From Bradyrhizobium sp. 132 (GTDB lineage: Bacteria > Pseudomonadota > Alphaproteobacteria > Rhizobiales > Xanthobacteraceae): a stretch of 64,000 bases of DNA. The stretch lies in the NCBI RefSeq assembly GCF_023074185.1, contig NZ_JADPKY010000035.1, positions 94,255 through 158,254 on the forward strand, written 5' to 3'. Positions within the stretch are counted from its first letter, which is position 1; each line of letters begins with the position of its first letter. This document shows positions 28,525-37,972 of this stretch, in pieces. The position numbers were made by a program, and so were the translations under genes. Below the pieces are notes generated by a model, which ran no database searches, had not been told where the DNA came from, and saw only the letters and a list, made by a program, of their open reading frames with translations.

Positions 28525-29082
28525 GTGGCCACCTACGATAGCAGCCCCCAGGTAAAGACCTTTAGTTCTCCATCCCGGTGGACATGCGCGCTCCTTGGCG
28601 TCGTGATGATCGCGGCCGGCATCTTGGCGCTGGGCGACATCGTCTTCGCAACGATCATCAGCGTCAAGCTGATCGGGCTTACCGCAATTCTTGCCGGTGC
28701 ATTCGAGATCATCCACGCCTTCTGGACGAAGGGATGGGGCGGATTCCTGTGGCAGATCCTGCTCGGCGCGCTCTATCTCGCGTTCGGGTTGCTGCTGCTC
28801 ATGCAGCCGGCGGCCGGTGCCCTCATCCTGACCTCCCTGCTGGGCGCGGTTCTGTTGGCATCGGGCATCATCCGGTGCGTGCTGAGCTTTGCACATTGGC
28901 GACAGGGTGGCTGGCTGATGCTGGTTTCTGGCGTCATCGGACTGCTCGCCGGCTTCCTGATCGTGTTTGGCTTCCCGTCCATCAGCGTCTGGGCGCTTGG
29001 ATTCCTGCTGGGAGTCGATCTGATTTCGCACGGGCTCGCTTGGCTGCTCTACGCGCTGCAATCCCCGCGGAGAGCCGCTTAA
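28525..29082 (+). CDS. HdeD family acid-resistance membrane protein
   Basis: A 185-residue protein with six spans arranged as three hairpins, as in HdeD/DUF308: LLGVVMIAAGILALGD, LIGLTAILAGAFEIIHAF, ILLGALYLAFGLLLLMQP, LILTSLLGAVLLASGIIRC, LMLVSGVIGLLAGFLIVFGFPS and WALGFLLGVDLISHGLAWL. E. coli HdeD protects at high density in acid. The GTG at 28525 is chosen because GGGAGG ends just upstream of it; earlier codons in frame are not family-like. Confidence 0.88.
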   Translation: MATYDSSPQVKTFSSPSRWTCALLGVVMIAAGILALGDIVFATIISVKLIGLTAILAGAFEIIHAFWTKGWGGFLWQILLGALYLAFGLLLLMQPAAGALILTSLLGAVLLASGIIRCVLSFAHWRQGGWLMLVSGVIGLLAGFLIVFGFPSISVWALGFLLGVDLISHGLAWLLYALQSPRRAA

Positions 29083-29105
29083 CCTAACCCGAAGAGGAGA
29101 AAACC

Positions 29106-29372
29106 ATGAACGCTCCCACCCGTCGCGATTTCCTCGGTCTCGCCCAGAACGCCGTCGCCGCTGGCGCGGTTGGCGCGATTGCACTTCGCTTCATCGGCAC
29201 AGCGGAGGCGATGCCGGTCGCGTCCAACCCCGGACCTGCCGATAAGCGGCCCAACTTCGTGACTGAAGCACAGTGGGGTCCCGGTTGGGGGCCTCCGCCG
29301 CGCCGGCGTCGGCGCCGATGGGTTTGCTGGTGGCATCGCGGCCGCCGTGTTTGCGGCTGGCGCTGGTTCTAA
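29106..29372 (+). CDS. Small Tat-type secreted protein with Arg/Trp-rich tail
   Basis: An 88-residue protein with a twin-arginine-like start (TRRDFLGLAQNAVAAGAVGAIAL) and a probable cleavage site after AEA near residue 35. The mature part is short and unusual: WGPGWGPPP, a run of six Arg, then Trp/Cys/His-rich sequence ending GWRWF. GAGGAG lies upstream of the ATG and the gene follows the HdeD gene by 23 bases. Similar small Tat-signal proteins occur in Bradyrhizobium; function unknown. Confidence 0.7.
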   Translation: MNAPTRRDFLGLAQNAVAAGAVGAIALRFIGTAEAMPVASNPGPADKRPNFVTEAQWGPGWGPPPRRRRRRWVCWWHRGRRVCGWRWF

Positions 29373-29560
29373 TCGGATCGACCGGTCCGCAAGCATCGAG
29401 CATCTGCGCCTATGAGCACCGGCCGTGAGGATCGCCTACTCACCTGGAAGCCCCTGGGCCTCATTGCTCGCTTTCCACGCCTCGAAATCGTGGCCAAAGA
29501 AATCGAGCTCAATCAAGAGTGATCCACAGTGGCCAGAAGGCCGACAGATCGCCCGCAAGT

Positions 29561-30688
29561 CTAACTGCTGCGATAGCGTTCGATATATGAAAGTTCAGGC
29601 ACTATTCCGAGCCCCGGATCCTGGTCCAATTCAACCGTGCCCTCCCTCACATTGAGGATCGGGCCACAAAACAGATCGCGCAACGGATTGTCATTGGCAT
29701 CGACTTCCAGCCAGCCGTCGCCACCGATACCGGCGAGAACATGCGCGGACGCAAGCAAGCCGAGGCCGCCGCCGAGATAGTGCGGACAGAAGGCCTTGCC
29801 CGCCTTCAGAATGTCGCGAGCCAGTCCAGCGCAGGCGCTGAGCCCGCCCCACTTCGCGATATCGGGTTGGACCACGCCGAGCACGTCTTCGGCCAGGGCT
29901 TCCTTGAAGCCTTCGACGCTCGAAATGTTTTCGCCGGCGGCAATCGGCATCTTCGCCTCGGCGCGCAGCTTGTGCCACTCCTCGCGCGGCCGATCGGCCC
30001 TGATGGGCTCTTCCAACCAACGCAAATCAAATTCGGCAAGGCGCGGCATCATCTCCAGCGCCTGCGTGACTGACCAGCCTTGATTGGCATCTGTGGCGAG
30101 CATGTCGGCACCAACGATCGCGCGCAGTGCAGCCAGATTGGCGAGATCGGTCTCGGCTCCGAACCCGACCTTCAGCTTCAACGCGCGATGGCCGCGCTTG
30201 AGCGCGGCTTCGGCTGTTTGCGCGGCGCCGCCGGGATTGATGCCGCTGGCATAGACCTTGATCCTGCGCGACTGCCCGCCGAGAAGCCGCCACAGTGGCA
30301 AGCGCTGCCGACGCGCGGAGAGATCCCACAGAGCGAGATCGATGCCCGAAATCGCCTGCGCGAACGGGCCGGGCTCGCCGCATTGAAGCGCAAGCACCTC
30401 GGTGCCCTTGGTCAGGACCTCGAATGCCAGCGCGGGACTATCGAACTTGCGCCCTACGAGGCCGGGCGCGAGCACCTCGTTGACGAGCCGTGCGCGATGC
30501 TCCGCCCCCGGTGCGGGGAAGTTGGACCAGGCTTCGCCCCACCCCTCGACGCCGTCTTCGTCGACAGCACGAACGAAGACGGCGGGGCGGTTGAGCATTT
30601 TTCCGAACGACGTCACCACCGGCGTCGCCAACGGATAGCGATAGCAGAACGCCTCGATCGAGCGGATGGTGAAGCTGTCAGTCGTCAT
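29561..30688 (-). CDS. Mandelate racemase/muconate lactonizing enzyme family protein
   Basis: A 375-residue enolase-superfamily enzyme. The N-terminal capping domain (1-130) precedes a TIM barrel with metal ligands D200 (ATDANQGW), E226 (WLEEPI) and E253 (AAGENIS). It has the KxK base pair K171/K173 (LKLKVG) and, on the opposite side, the D276/H303 dyad (QPDIAKWGG, CPHYLGGG). KxK plus His-Asp is the mandelate racemase subgroup pattern, typical of sugar-acid dehydratases and racemases. Last gene of the leftward sugar locus, it may dehydrate an aldonate made by the neighbouring dehydrogenases. Substrate unknown. Confidence 0.9.
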   Translation of the reverse strand: MTTDSFTIRSIEAFCYRYPLATPVVTSFGKMLNRPAVFVRAVDEDGVEGWGEAWSNFPAPGAEHRARLVNEVLAPGLVGRKFDSPALAFEVLTKGTEVLALQCGEPGPFAQAISGIDLALWDLSARRQRLPLWRLLGGQSRRIKVYASGINPGGAAQTAEAALKRGHRALKLKVGFGAETDLANLAALRAIVGADMLATDANQGWSVTQALEMMPRLAEFDLRWLEEPIRADRPREEWHKLRAEAKMPIAAGENISSVEGFKEALAEDVLGVVQPDIAKWGGLSACAGLARDILKAGKAFCPHYLGGGLGLLASAHVLAGIGGDGWLEVDANDNPLRDLFCGPILNVREGTVELDQDPGLGIVPELSYIERYRSS

Positions 30689-30736
30689 GTTGCAGATCCT
30701 GCGAGCGAGATCGGACCACGCTGAACTGCCACCCTC

Positions 30737-31774
30737 TCAATAGGCGCGCGCGAAGTCACCTTCCTGCTTGATATCAGTGAACACAGGAAAGCGCGCCTTC
30801 CACGGCGTGCCTTTGGCCGTGGTCAGTTCGCTGAGCCGTTCGAGCACGTTGAGGCCATCGTTGCGCAGGCTTGCCGACACCGCCGCGCGGTCCGGAAAAT
30901 TCTTCAGGACGGCATCGAGCCAGATGGTGCGGCCGGCGAGGAAGCCGCCGGCGCCCGCAGCATAGGCGAAGTCGAGGACGCGCTCGAACTTTTCGGGCGC
31001 AGCGCCACCCGACAGCAGCACCCAGGGGATGTTGCGCTCGCGGCAGAGATCGCCAATCGAATCGAATTCCTTCTGCGCGGCTTTCGCTTGCGCACTGCCG
31101 TCGCGGGCCGGCAGGCTATTGGCCGCCAGCGGGCTCTCCAGCTTGAGGAGATCGACGCAGTATTCCGGCTTGGCAAACTCGCGGACGCTGTCGATGACGA
31201 GGCCCGGCAGCTTGCCCGGCGACTCCACGTAATCAGCGCTGTGATTGGCGCTGCCGAGGAACGGATAGACAAGCAGCTCGAGGACATAGGGAATGTCCTG
31301 GCGGGCGCAGTTCTCGCCGATCTCGCGGACAAACCGCTTCTGATGTTCGTTCACCGCGGCATCGGCATCCGGCCGGTACCAGGCCAGCACCTTGACGGCA
31401 TCGCTCCCCATGGCACGGATTTTCTCCACGCTCCAGTTGGTGATTGCGCGTGACTTGCGACCGCCTGCGGTTTCTTCGACGCGATGCTCTTCCAGCGTCA
31501 TGATCAGGCCGCAGCGCGGCGGCAGCAGATCGATCGCGGCAGGCACCGCGAAATTTGGGTCGAACAGCATCGAGCTGCAATGCGGCGCGAGGTTCTCGAC
31601 CAGGAGACGCTTGGCCGCCGTCACGTCGGAATATTCGACCTGATCCCGCGCGATGCCTCTTGCTTTCGCGATAGCATCGAAAAGTGGCGGCCGCTGATCC
31701 AGCGCGACCATGCGAAAGTGGCCATCCGCGTCTGCGAGCCGTGCCAGGCCGCGGTTCTTTCCAATCGTTCTCAT
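30737..31774 (-). CDS. Class I aldolase, LacD/YihT (tagatose-bisphosphate or sulfofructose-phosphate aldolase) family
   Basis: A 345-residue TIM-barrel aldolase. Family landmarks are FRMVALDQRPPLFDAI near the start, SDAVKVLAWYRPDAD with the Lys region, YCVDLLKLESPL (the probable Schiff-base Lys is in LLKLE), IPWVLLSGG, and GAGGFLAGRTIW. Members split ketohexose (bis)phosphates or 6-deoxy-6-sulfofructose-1-phosphate into DHAP and a C3 aldehyde. It overlaps the kinase gene by four bases (ATGA), as expected for kinase and aldolase acting in sequence. The ATG at 31774 is set by that overlap. Confidence 0.85.
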   Translation of the reverse strand: MRTIGKNRGLARLADADGHFRMVALDQRPPLFDAIAKARGIARDQVEYSDVTAAKRLLVENLAPHCSSMLFDPNFAVPAAIDLLPPRCGLIMTLEEHRVEETAGGRKSRAITNWSVEKIRAMGSDAVKVLAWYRPDADAAVNEHQKRFVREIGENCARQDIPYVLELLVYPFLGSANHSADYVESPGKLPGLVIDSVREFAKPEYCVDLLKLESPLAANSLPARDGSAQAKAAQKEFDSIGDLCRERNIPWVLLSGGAAPEKFERVLDFAYAAGAGGFLAGRTIWLDAVLKNFPDRAAVSASLRNDGLNVLERLSELTTAKGTPWKARFPVFTDIKQEGDFARAY

Positions 31775-32730
31775 GGCTTCGTCCTCATGAATGCAAGACA
31801 CTCGTTGATGGTGGGGATTCCGTTGCGGCCGCCGGCGTGGCGGCATTTCATCGCAGCTGTCGCTGCCGAAAACGCCATGGCGGCGCGCACATCGAGGCCG
31901 ACGCCGATCGCAAGCGCATAGGCGCCGTGGAAGACGTCGCCCGCGCCGGTGGTGTCGACGACATCGACCGCAAACGCGGCCTGCTGGTGCAGTTGGCCAT
32001 TCTCGTACCAGCTCACGCCCGCATCACCGCGCGTGACGGCGATGACACGGCAGCCGAAGCGCGCGAGCGAGGCAAGAGATTCATCTCTAGCCGAGCCGGC
32101 AAAGGATGTGAGCGCGGGTTCGGAGAAGATCGCGTGGTCGGTCAAGGGCAGCAGCCGCTCGAATACGTCGGCATCGGCCACGTCGCCGTCAAGCACCGCG
32201 GGAATGCCGCGCGCGCGGGCTTCACGGAACAACGTCGCGGCACCTTCGACCCAGCGCGGATCGGCCAGCACGGAGGATGCGCGGGCGACCGCTTCGAGCG
32301 GAAGCCAATCCGCAGCTTCCGGGAACAGGCCACGGAAGTTGACGATCTGCCGCTCACCCGAGCGATCGACGATGATTCCGGAGACGGAGGAGCGGCCATT
32401 GGGAAACAGCCGGAAATTATCGACATCGACGCCTTCGGCAACAAAGGCCGAGCGCATCTCCGCGCCCGCGGCATCATTGCCTGCCCGGCCCCAGAACGCG
32501 ACGGAAGCGCCGAGCTTTGCCACCGCGACTGACGCATTGGCAGCCATGCCTCCGCCAAGCGCGCCGTAGCCGGCGGCCTTGATCTTCTCGCTTCCACCCA
32601 CGAACAGACGATCGACGCGCCAGACCTGGTCAAGCGCGGACAATCCCAGGCAGACCACCTGCACAGGCCGGGCCCCGGACGCCACGTCCGCCAGCGCCGA
32701 CATATCTCCGATGTTCGCCGACGCGCTCAC
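31771..32730 (-). CDS. PfkB family sugar kinase, sulfofructose-kinase-like
   Basis: A 319-residue ribokinase-fold enzyme. It has the N-terminal GGG motif (ALGGGMAANASVAVAKLG, about 57-74), the lid, and the C-terminal ATP/anion-hole motif DTTGAGDVFHG (259-269) with the catalytic Asp. Segments VLADPRW, VLDGDV, DHAIFSEPALTSFAG and CRHAGGRNGIP closely follow what I remember of E. coli YihV (6-deoxy-6-sulfofructose kinase). It may phosphorylate sulfofructose or another ketose at C1. It overlaps the ABC ATPase gene and the aldolase gene by four bases each. Confidence 0.85.
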   Translation of the reverse strand: MSASANIGDMSALADVASGARPVQVVCLGLSALDQVWRVDRLFVGGSEKIKAAGYGALGGGMAANASVAVAKLGASVAFWGRAGNDAAGAEMRSAFVAEGVDVDNFRLFPNGRSSVSGIIVDRSGERQIVNFRGLFPEAADWLPLEAVARASSVLADPRWVEGAATLFREARARGIPAVLDGDVADADVFERLLPLTDHAIFSEPALTSFAGSARDESLASLARFGCRVIAVTRGDAGVSWYENGQLHQQAAFAVDVVDTTGAGDVFHGAYALAIGVGLDVRAAMAFSAATAAMKCRHAGGRNGIPTINECLAFMRTKP

Positions 32731-33800
32731 CGTAAGACCTGCCCGTTGGTCGCATCGAACAAATGGGTCTTGCCCGCCTGCGGACGCAGGCCGAGACGAT
32801 CGCCGACCTTTGGCCGCAGGGACGGATCGACCCGCGCGATCGACGACACGCCGGCGAGATCGAAATGGATCAGCGTATCCGAGCCGAGCGGCTCGACGAG
32901 CTTGACGTCGATGGCGATGCCGTCGGCGGCATCGGGAGCAATGGCAAAATGTTCAGGGCGAACACCGACGACAGCGCTGCCGGCCTGCCGCAGGCGGCCC
33001 GCGGTCTCACCATCCAACGGCAGCGTTGCTCCTCCTTGCGAAAGGATCGCACGCTCCTCGAGCCATTCTACGGCGAAGAAATTCATGGCGGGCGAGCCGA
33101 TGAAGCCGGCCACGAACTGGTTGGCCGGCCGCTCGTAGACCGTCTCCGGCGTGTCATATTGCTGGATCGTGCCGCTCTGGAGCACGACGATCCGGTCCGC
33201 CATGGTCATGGCTTCGATCTGGTCATGGGTCACGAAGACCATGGTGGTCTTGAGCTCCTGCGACAGCGCCTTGATCTCCGCCCGCACCTGCCCGCGCAGT
33301 TTTGCGTCGAGATTGGACAGCGGTTCGTCGAACAGGAACGCCTTGGGATTGCGCACGATCGCGCGGCCCATGGCGACCCGCTGGCGCTGACCACCGGAGA
33401 GCTCTTTCGGCTTGCGGTCGAGATAGGGCTCGATGTGCAAAAGCGCGGCGGCGCGCTTCACCCGCGCATCGATCTCCGCCTTCGGCGTCCCCCGCAACTC
33501 CAGCGCAAACGACATATTGTCGTAGACGCGCATGTGCGGATAGAGCGCGTAGTCCTGGAACACCATCGCAATGTCGCGCCGCGCGGCCTGGACGCCGTTG
33601 ACGCGCTTGTCGCCGATATAAAGGTCTCCCGATGAAATCGGCTCGAGGCCCGCAATGATGCGCAGCAGGGTCGACTTGCCGCAGCCGGACGGGCCGACGA
33701 ACACTACGAATTCGTGGTCAGCGATCTCCAGATTGAGATCGGGGATCACGGTGAAATTGCCGTAGCGCTTGACGAGGTTACGGATCGATATCGAGGCCAT
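32727..33800 (-). CDS. Sugar ABC transporter ATP-binding protein (MalK/UgpC type)
   Basis: A 357-residue ATPase of a CUT1 importer. Nucleotide-binding domain: Walker A GPSGCGKST, Q-loop VFQDYALYPHM, signature LSGGQRQRVAMGRA, Walker B FLFDEPLSNLDA, H-switch VFVTHDQ. The C-terminal regulatory TOBE/MalK-type domain (about 240-357) is present, with GVRPEHFAI. It should energise the two permeases encoded upstream. It is separated from them by the alcohol dehydrogenase gene, so transport and catabolic genes form one interleaved operon. Confidence 0.95.
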   Translation of the reverse strand: MASISIRNLVKRYGNFTVIPDLNLEIADHEFVVFVGPSGCGKSTLLRIIAGLEPISSGDLYIGDKRVNGVQAARRDIAMVFQDYALYPHMRVYDNMSFALELRGTPKAEIDARVKRAAALLHIEPYLDRKPKELSGGQRQRVAMGRAIVRNPKAFLFDEPLSNLDAKLRGQVRAEIKALSQELKTTMVFVTHDQIEAMTMADRIVVLQSGTIQQYDTPETVYERPANQFVAGFIGSPAMNFFAVEWLEERAILSQGGATLPLDGETAGRLRQAGSAVVGVRPEHFAIAPDAADGIAIDVKLVEPLGSDTLIHFDLAGVSSIARVDPSLRPKVGDRLGLRPQAGKTHLFDATNGQVLR

Positions 33801-33806
33801 GATCGT

Positions 33807-34811
33807 TTAATCCAGCGCCAGAACTGGCTTGATCAACTCGCCCTTGGCGAACCGCGCGAAATTCTCGGGCAGAGCCGACAGGCCGAACTCGCCATCGACG
33901 AGCACGCGGTACTCGTCCTTGTACTTGCGCAGCAACTCGACATTCGGCTCGAAGTCCGAGACCGGGAAATAGAAGGTCCGGATCATGTAAAAATCCTTGC
34001 GGCGGAACACCTTGCCTTCCTCGATAGTCCAGGGCGCGGCGTTCTCGCCGACCAACACCAGCGCGCCCCGCGGCAGCACGAGTTCGATCCCGAGGTTGCG
34101 CGCGGCATGCGCGCCGGAGCATTCCATGATGAGGGCAAAGCGTTTTGACGCATCGCCCTCCGGATGCGCCTTCGCACCGAACGATTGCGCGATCTTCAGG
34201 CGCGCCGCGTTCGGATCGGCGACGTGGATGTCGTCGTAGCCGAGCGCACGGAGCGCCAGTACGACGCCGAGACCGACAGGCCCTGCTCCCATCACGAGAA
34301 CCGGCCCCGCCTCGCCCGGCGGCACCACGCGGCTGACAAAGCGCACGGCGTGGCCGGACGTGCCGATGGTGTCGAGCAGGAGCGGCGCGAGGCTGTCCTC
34401 GATATCGTCGGGCACCGGAAGCAGGCAATTTTCCGGCACCGGCACATATTCGGCATAGCCGCCGGGCCTGTTCCAACCGATCAGGCTGGAGACTTCGAGG
34501 CACATCTGGGTATCGCCGCGCTTGCAGGCGGCACAGTGATCGCAATGCAAGGGAATATAGACGGCGCAACGGCGGCCATGCAGGCGGTGACCGGGCTGCT
34601 CGACGACGCCGAAAATCTCGTGGCCAGCGGTGAACTCGGCGCCCTTGTGCCAGAGCTTGAAGTCCGAACCACACAGCGCGGTGCGCGAGACACGCACGAG
34701 GAGCTCGCCTGCCCCGACGTCAGGCATCGCCACACGCTCGATGGTGATGCGGTCGTGGCCATGAAAGACCGCCGCCTGCATGATCGAATTCGGTCGTGGT
34801 GATAAATTCAT
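33807..34811 (-). CDS. Zinc-dependent medium-chain alcohol/polyol dehydrogenase
   Basis: A 334-residue MDR enzyme. Catalytic zinc ligands C47, H64 and E65 (ALCGSDFKLW, FTAGHEIFG) and the four structural-zinc Cys at 90, 93, 96 and 104 are all present. The Rossmann fold carries GAGPVGLG. It is probably NAD(P)-dependent and oxidises a sugar, polyol or aldose imported by the flanking ABC system. The start may be the ATG at 34811 or the one at 34781 (MQAAVFHGHD); seven bases separate it from the upstream permease stop. Confidence 0.9.
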   Translation of the reverse strand: MNLSPRPNSIMQAAVFHGHDRITIERVAMPDVGAGELLVRVSRTALCGSDFKLWHKGAEFTAGHEIFGVVEQPGHRLHGRRCAVYIPLHCDHCAACKRGDTQMCLEVSSLIGWNRPGGYAEYVPVPENCLLPVPDDIEDSLAPLLLDTIGTSGHAVRFVSRVVPPGEAGPVLVMGAGPVGLGVVLALRALGYDDIHVADPNAARLKIAQSFGAKAHPEGDASKRFALIMECSGAHAARNLGIELVLPRGALVLVGENAAPWTIEEGKVFRRKDFYMIRTFYFPVSDFEPNVELLRKYKDEYRVLVDGEFGLSALPENFARFAKGELIKPVLALD

Positions 34812-34818
34812 CAGATAC

Positions 34819-35646
34819 CTAGCCTTTCACCGCACCGAGCGTCAGCCCGGACACCAGCCAGCGCTGAACCAGGGCGGCCAGCACCAGCGGCGGCAATGCG
34901 ATCAACGTCGCCGCGGCCATGAGGGCGCCCCATTGCGTCGAGCCTTCGCCGATGAAGTTGAAGGCCGCCGCGATCAGCGTCTTGGTGTCGCCATTCGAGA
35001 GCACCAGCGCAAACAGGAAGTAGTTCCACGAGAATACGAAGGCGAGGATCGCGGCGACGGCGACGCCGGATGCCACCAGCGGCAGCGCGATACGCCAAAG
35101 GATGCGCGTAACGCGGCATCCGTCGACCTGCGCCGCCTCGAAGATGCTGCGCGGGATACCATCGAACGACGGCAGCAGTACCCAGATCACGATCGGCAGC
35201 GTGATGACGGCGTGGCTGAGGATCAGCGCCGTGTACGATCCGATCATGCCGACCTGCCTGAACATGACGTACCACGGCAGCAGGAACAGCGTGCCGGGCG
35301 CCATGCGCGCCGCGAGCGTCAGGATCGCCGGCCACGTAATCCGCGTCCAGGACACGGCGAAAGCGGCGGGAATTCCGAACAGCAGCCCGAGCGCAGTCGA
35401 GCCGACGGTGACGATGAGGCTGTTGAGGGCATAGCTCAGGAACGGCGTGGTCTTCGTCAGCTCGACATAGTTATCCAGCGTCGGCGTAAAGACCAGCGTC
35501 GGCGGATAGGCCGTCACCTCGAACGATGGCTTGAACGAGGACAGCACCATCCAGACCGTGGGCGCCATGATGATGATTCCGGCCAGCACGAGCTGCACCA
35601 GATTGAGCCGCCGGATCCAGCGATCGGTGTTGACTGCGTCCGTCAT
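34819..35646 (-). CDS. Sugar ABC transporter permease (MalG type)
   Basis: A 275-residue CUT1 inner-membrane permease with six spans and the coupling-helix EAA motif IFEAAQVDGCRVTRILWRIALPL. It pairs with the MalF-type permease encoded four bases upstream. The C-terminus LVSGLTLGAVKG is the usual MalG-type end. It forms the translocation pore together with its partner; the sugar cannot be read from the sequence. Confidence 0.94.
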   Translation of the reverse strand: MTDAVNTDRWIRRLNLVQLVLAGIIIMAPTVWMVLSSFKPSFEVTAYPPTLVFTPTLDNYVELTKTTPFLSYALNSLIVTVGSTALGLLFGIPAAFAVSWTRITWPAILTLAARMAPGTLFLLPWYVMFRQVGMIGSYTALILSHAVITLPIVIWVLLPSFDGIPRSIFEAAQVDGCRVTRILWRIALPLVASGVAVAAILAFVFSWNYFLFALVLSNGDTKTLIAAAFNFIGEGSTQWGALMAAATLIALPPLVLAALVQRWLVSGLTLGAVKG

Positions 35647-35650
35647 GGTG

Positions 35651-36538
35651 TCACCATGCCACGGCGCCGCGAAGGCGGTTGAAGGCGAGCACGGCGCCGA
35701 ACACGATCGCTGTCAGCGTCAGCATCAGCGCGCTGGCATAGCCGATGTTGAAGAATTCGAAGCCGACCCGGAAGCCATAGATGTTGAGCGTGTTCGAGGC
35801 GTTGCCCGGGCCGCCCTGGGTGGTGATGTAGATGATGTCGAAGAAGCGCAGGAGATCGACGCTGCGCAGGATCGCCGCGGTGACGATCGTCGGCAGCAGC
35901 AGCGGCAGCGTGATGCGCGGGAACGTCTTGAATGGAGTTGCGCCGTCGATTTGCGCGGCTTCGTAGACGCTCGGTGGCAGGGATTGCAGGCCACCCAGCA
36001 CGATCAAAGCGACATAAGGAGTCCACTGCCAGCTGTCGATCAGTGCGATGGTCGGAATGACCAGTGACGGCGATGCCAGCCAGTCGGACGGCGGCAGGCC
36101 TAACGACTGGAGGATATAGTTGGCCGCACCCAGCGAAGGATCGAGGATCACCAGCCACATCATGCCGGCCACCACCGGCGGCATCATGAACGGCGAGATG
36201 AATAGCGAGCGCACGATTCCGGGCAGGCGCTTGGCGTGGAACAGCACCAGCGCGAGCCAGACCCCGAAGACGAGTTGGAGCACCAGCGACAGCACGAACA
36301 GCGCAATGGTGATCCACAGCCCGTGCCAGAATTCGTAGTCGGAGATCAGCTTGGAGTAATTGGCGAGGCCGGCAAAGGATTGCTTGCCGGTCGAGGAGAA
36401 AGTCTGGAAGCCGAGCCAGATCGTATAGACGACCGGAAACGCGATCATCGCGACCGTGAAGATCACGGCCGGCGCCGAGAGGGCCGACATTTCCAGTCTT
36501 TGCCGGTCCCGCGTTATTGTCGCAGCCGCATCAGACAT
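35651..36538 (-). CDS. Sugar ABC transporter permease (MalF type)
   Basis: A 295-residue CUT1 permease with six to seven spans and EAA motif VYEAAQIDGATPFKTFPRITLPLLLPT. The ATG at 36538 is chosen because the sequence from MSDAAATITRDRQRLEM is family-like; a longer reading starts at 36592 without support. Second gene of the leftward operon, between the binding protein and the MalG-type permease. Confidence 0.94.
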   Translation of the reverse strand: MSDAAATITRDRQRLEMSALSAPAVIFTVAMIAFPVVYTIWLGFQTFSSTGKQSFAGLANYSKLISDYEFWHGLWITIALFVLSLVLQLVFGVWLALVLFHAKRLPGIVRSLFISPFMMPPVVAGMMWLVILDPSLGAANYILQSLGLPPSDWLASPSLVIPTIALIDSWQWTPYVALIVLGGLQSLPPSVYEAAQIDGATPFKTFPRITLPLLLPTIVTAAILRSVDLLRFFDIIYITTQGGPGNASNTLNIYGFRVGFEFFNIGYASALMLTLTAIVFGAVLAFNRLRGAVAW

Positions 36539-36599
36539 GCGTCCGTGTCCTTGATCGGTTGAGATGCCGGCCGGCACGAAGCCGTCCGGCATCGGGCGT

Positions 36600-37901
36600 T
36601 TATTTCTGTGCGATCAGCGCGTCGAGCGCCTTGTCGGCGTCAGCACAAGCCTGGTCGATCGGCTTCTGCTTCAGGATCAGATCCTGCACGGCCTGGCCGA
36701 TGAACTCGCGCGACTCGGGGTTGGCGACGATGGGATAGCCGACCTCGGAGGAGCCCTTGGTGGCGAGCACGTCGAGCGCGGCCTGCCATTCCTTGCGCAC
36801 CGGTTCTTCGTCGATCCACTTGCGATATTCAGGATCCTTGGCGACGGACGGGCGCGGCGGAGCGATGCCCTGGAGCGCCATCTTCTTCTGCACCTCGGGG
36901 CTGGTCGCCCATTGCACGAAATACCAGGCTGCGTCCGGCTGCCTGCTGTGCGAGGACACTGCCATGCCCCAGCCGATCGTGGTTGGCACCTGCCCGGCCT
37001 CGCCCGCCGGGAACGGCAAGAGCCCCGTATCCTTGAGGCGCGCGCCGCCTTCCATCACCGTGCGCAACTCATTCGACGATTCAAACGCCATCGCAGCGCG
37101 GCCGCTGCGGTAGAGCGCGGAAATCTGCTGGAAGCTGTAGTTGACGACGCCGGGCGGTCCAAAGTCACGCAGCAACCGGCTATAGGTGTCGAGTGCCTCC
37201 TTGCCCTTGGCCGAGCAGAGGTTCGACTTGCCGGCGGCGATGTAGCTGCCGCCGACATTGTGCAGCACATTGCTGAAGGTGTAAGCGATCGCAGGCTTGA
37301 GGCCGCGCGAGACGAACGGCGTGACCGCGCTGTCGCAGGTCTTGATCTTCTCGGCCGCGGCCTCGACGTCCTTGATGGTTTTCGGCGCCTCGATGCCGCA
37401 TTTCTTGAAGATGTCGGTGCGGTAATAGAAGATCGGACCTTCGATGTTCATGGGCATGCTGGTCAGCTTGCCGCCGAATGTCGCAGCCTTCAGGAGGGCC
37501 TGGCTCAGCCCGGCCGGGTCGTATTCCCTGGCGACATCGTTCTTGGCCATCGCGGTGAGATCCCCGTACCAACCGGCGGCGGCGAACTGTTCGCCTTCAC
37601 GCGAGGGCAGCGTCATGAACACGTCGACCTCGTCGCTGTTCGCATTCATGACCGTGACCAGACGCTGGCGCATCTGCTGTTCCTGATAGCCGTCGACCTT
37701 TAGCGTCATGCCGGTCAGCTTTTCGAAATCGGCCTTGTAGGTCAGCAGCGCCTGCGAGACCGGATTGTTGTTGGCGAGAAAGGTGACCGTCTTGCCCTTG
37801 AATTTCATCCAGTCGAAATCGGCCGCGCGCGCCTGCGCACTGGCGGCAGCAATAGCGAGAACCGGCAACGCGACGTGCGTCACGAGCATCCTGGCCTTCA
37901 T
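36600..37901 (-). CDS. Sugar ABC transporter substrate-binding protein (family 1)
   Basis: A 433-residue periplasmic binding protein. Signal peptide residues 1-27 (VLAIAAASAQARA). The mature protein has the MalE-like layout: KTVTFLANNNPVSQALLTYKADFEKLTGM, VDVFMTLPSREGEQFAAAGWYGDL, and the helix region WYFVQWATSPEVQKKMALQG. It is the first gene of the leftward sugar locus and captures the substrate. It faces the LacI-type regulator gene across a 198-base promoter region with two operator-like sites, so its transcription is probably controlled by that regulator. Confidence 0.93.
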   Translation of the reverse strand: MKARMLVTHVALPVLAIAAASAQARAADFDWMKFKGKTVTFLANNNPVSQALLTYKADFEKLTGMTLKVDGYQEQQMRQRLVTVMNANSDEVDVFMTLPSREGEQFAAAGWYGDLTAMAKNDVAREYDPAGLSQALLKAATFGGKLTSMPMNIEGPIFYYRTDIFKKCGIEAPKTIKDVEAAAEKIKTCDSAVTPFVSRGLKPAIAYTFSNVLHNVGGSYIAAGKSNLCSAKGKEALDTYSRLLRDFGPPGVVNYSFQQISALYRSGRAAMAFESSNELRTVMEGGARLKDTGLLPFPAGEAGQVPTTIGWGMAVSSHSRQPDAAWYFVQWATSPEVQKKMALQGIAPPRPSVAKDPEYRKWIDEEPVRKEWQAALDVLATKGSSEVGYPIVANPESREFIGQAVQDLILKQKPIDQACADADKALDALIAQK

Positions 37902-37972
37902 CGAACTCTCCTCCCGGTTGGCCCGCCTTAAACTGGCGGACCTTTTTGAACGCGATCTGTTTGAACATTGGC

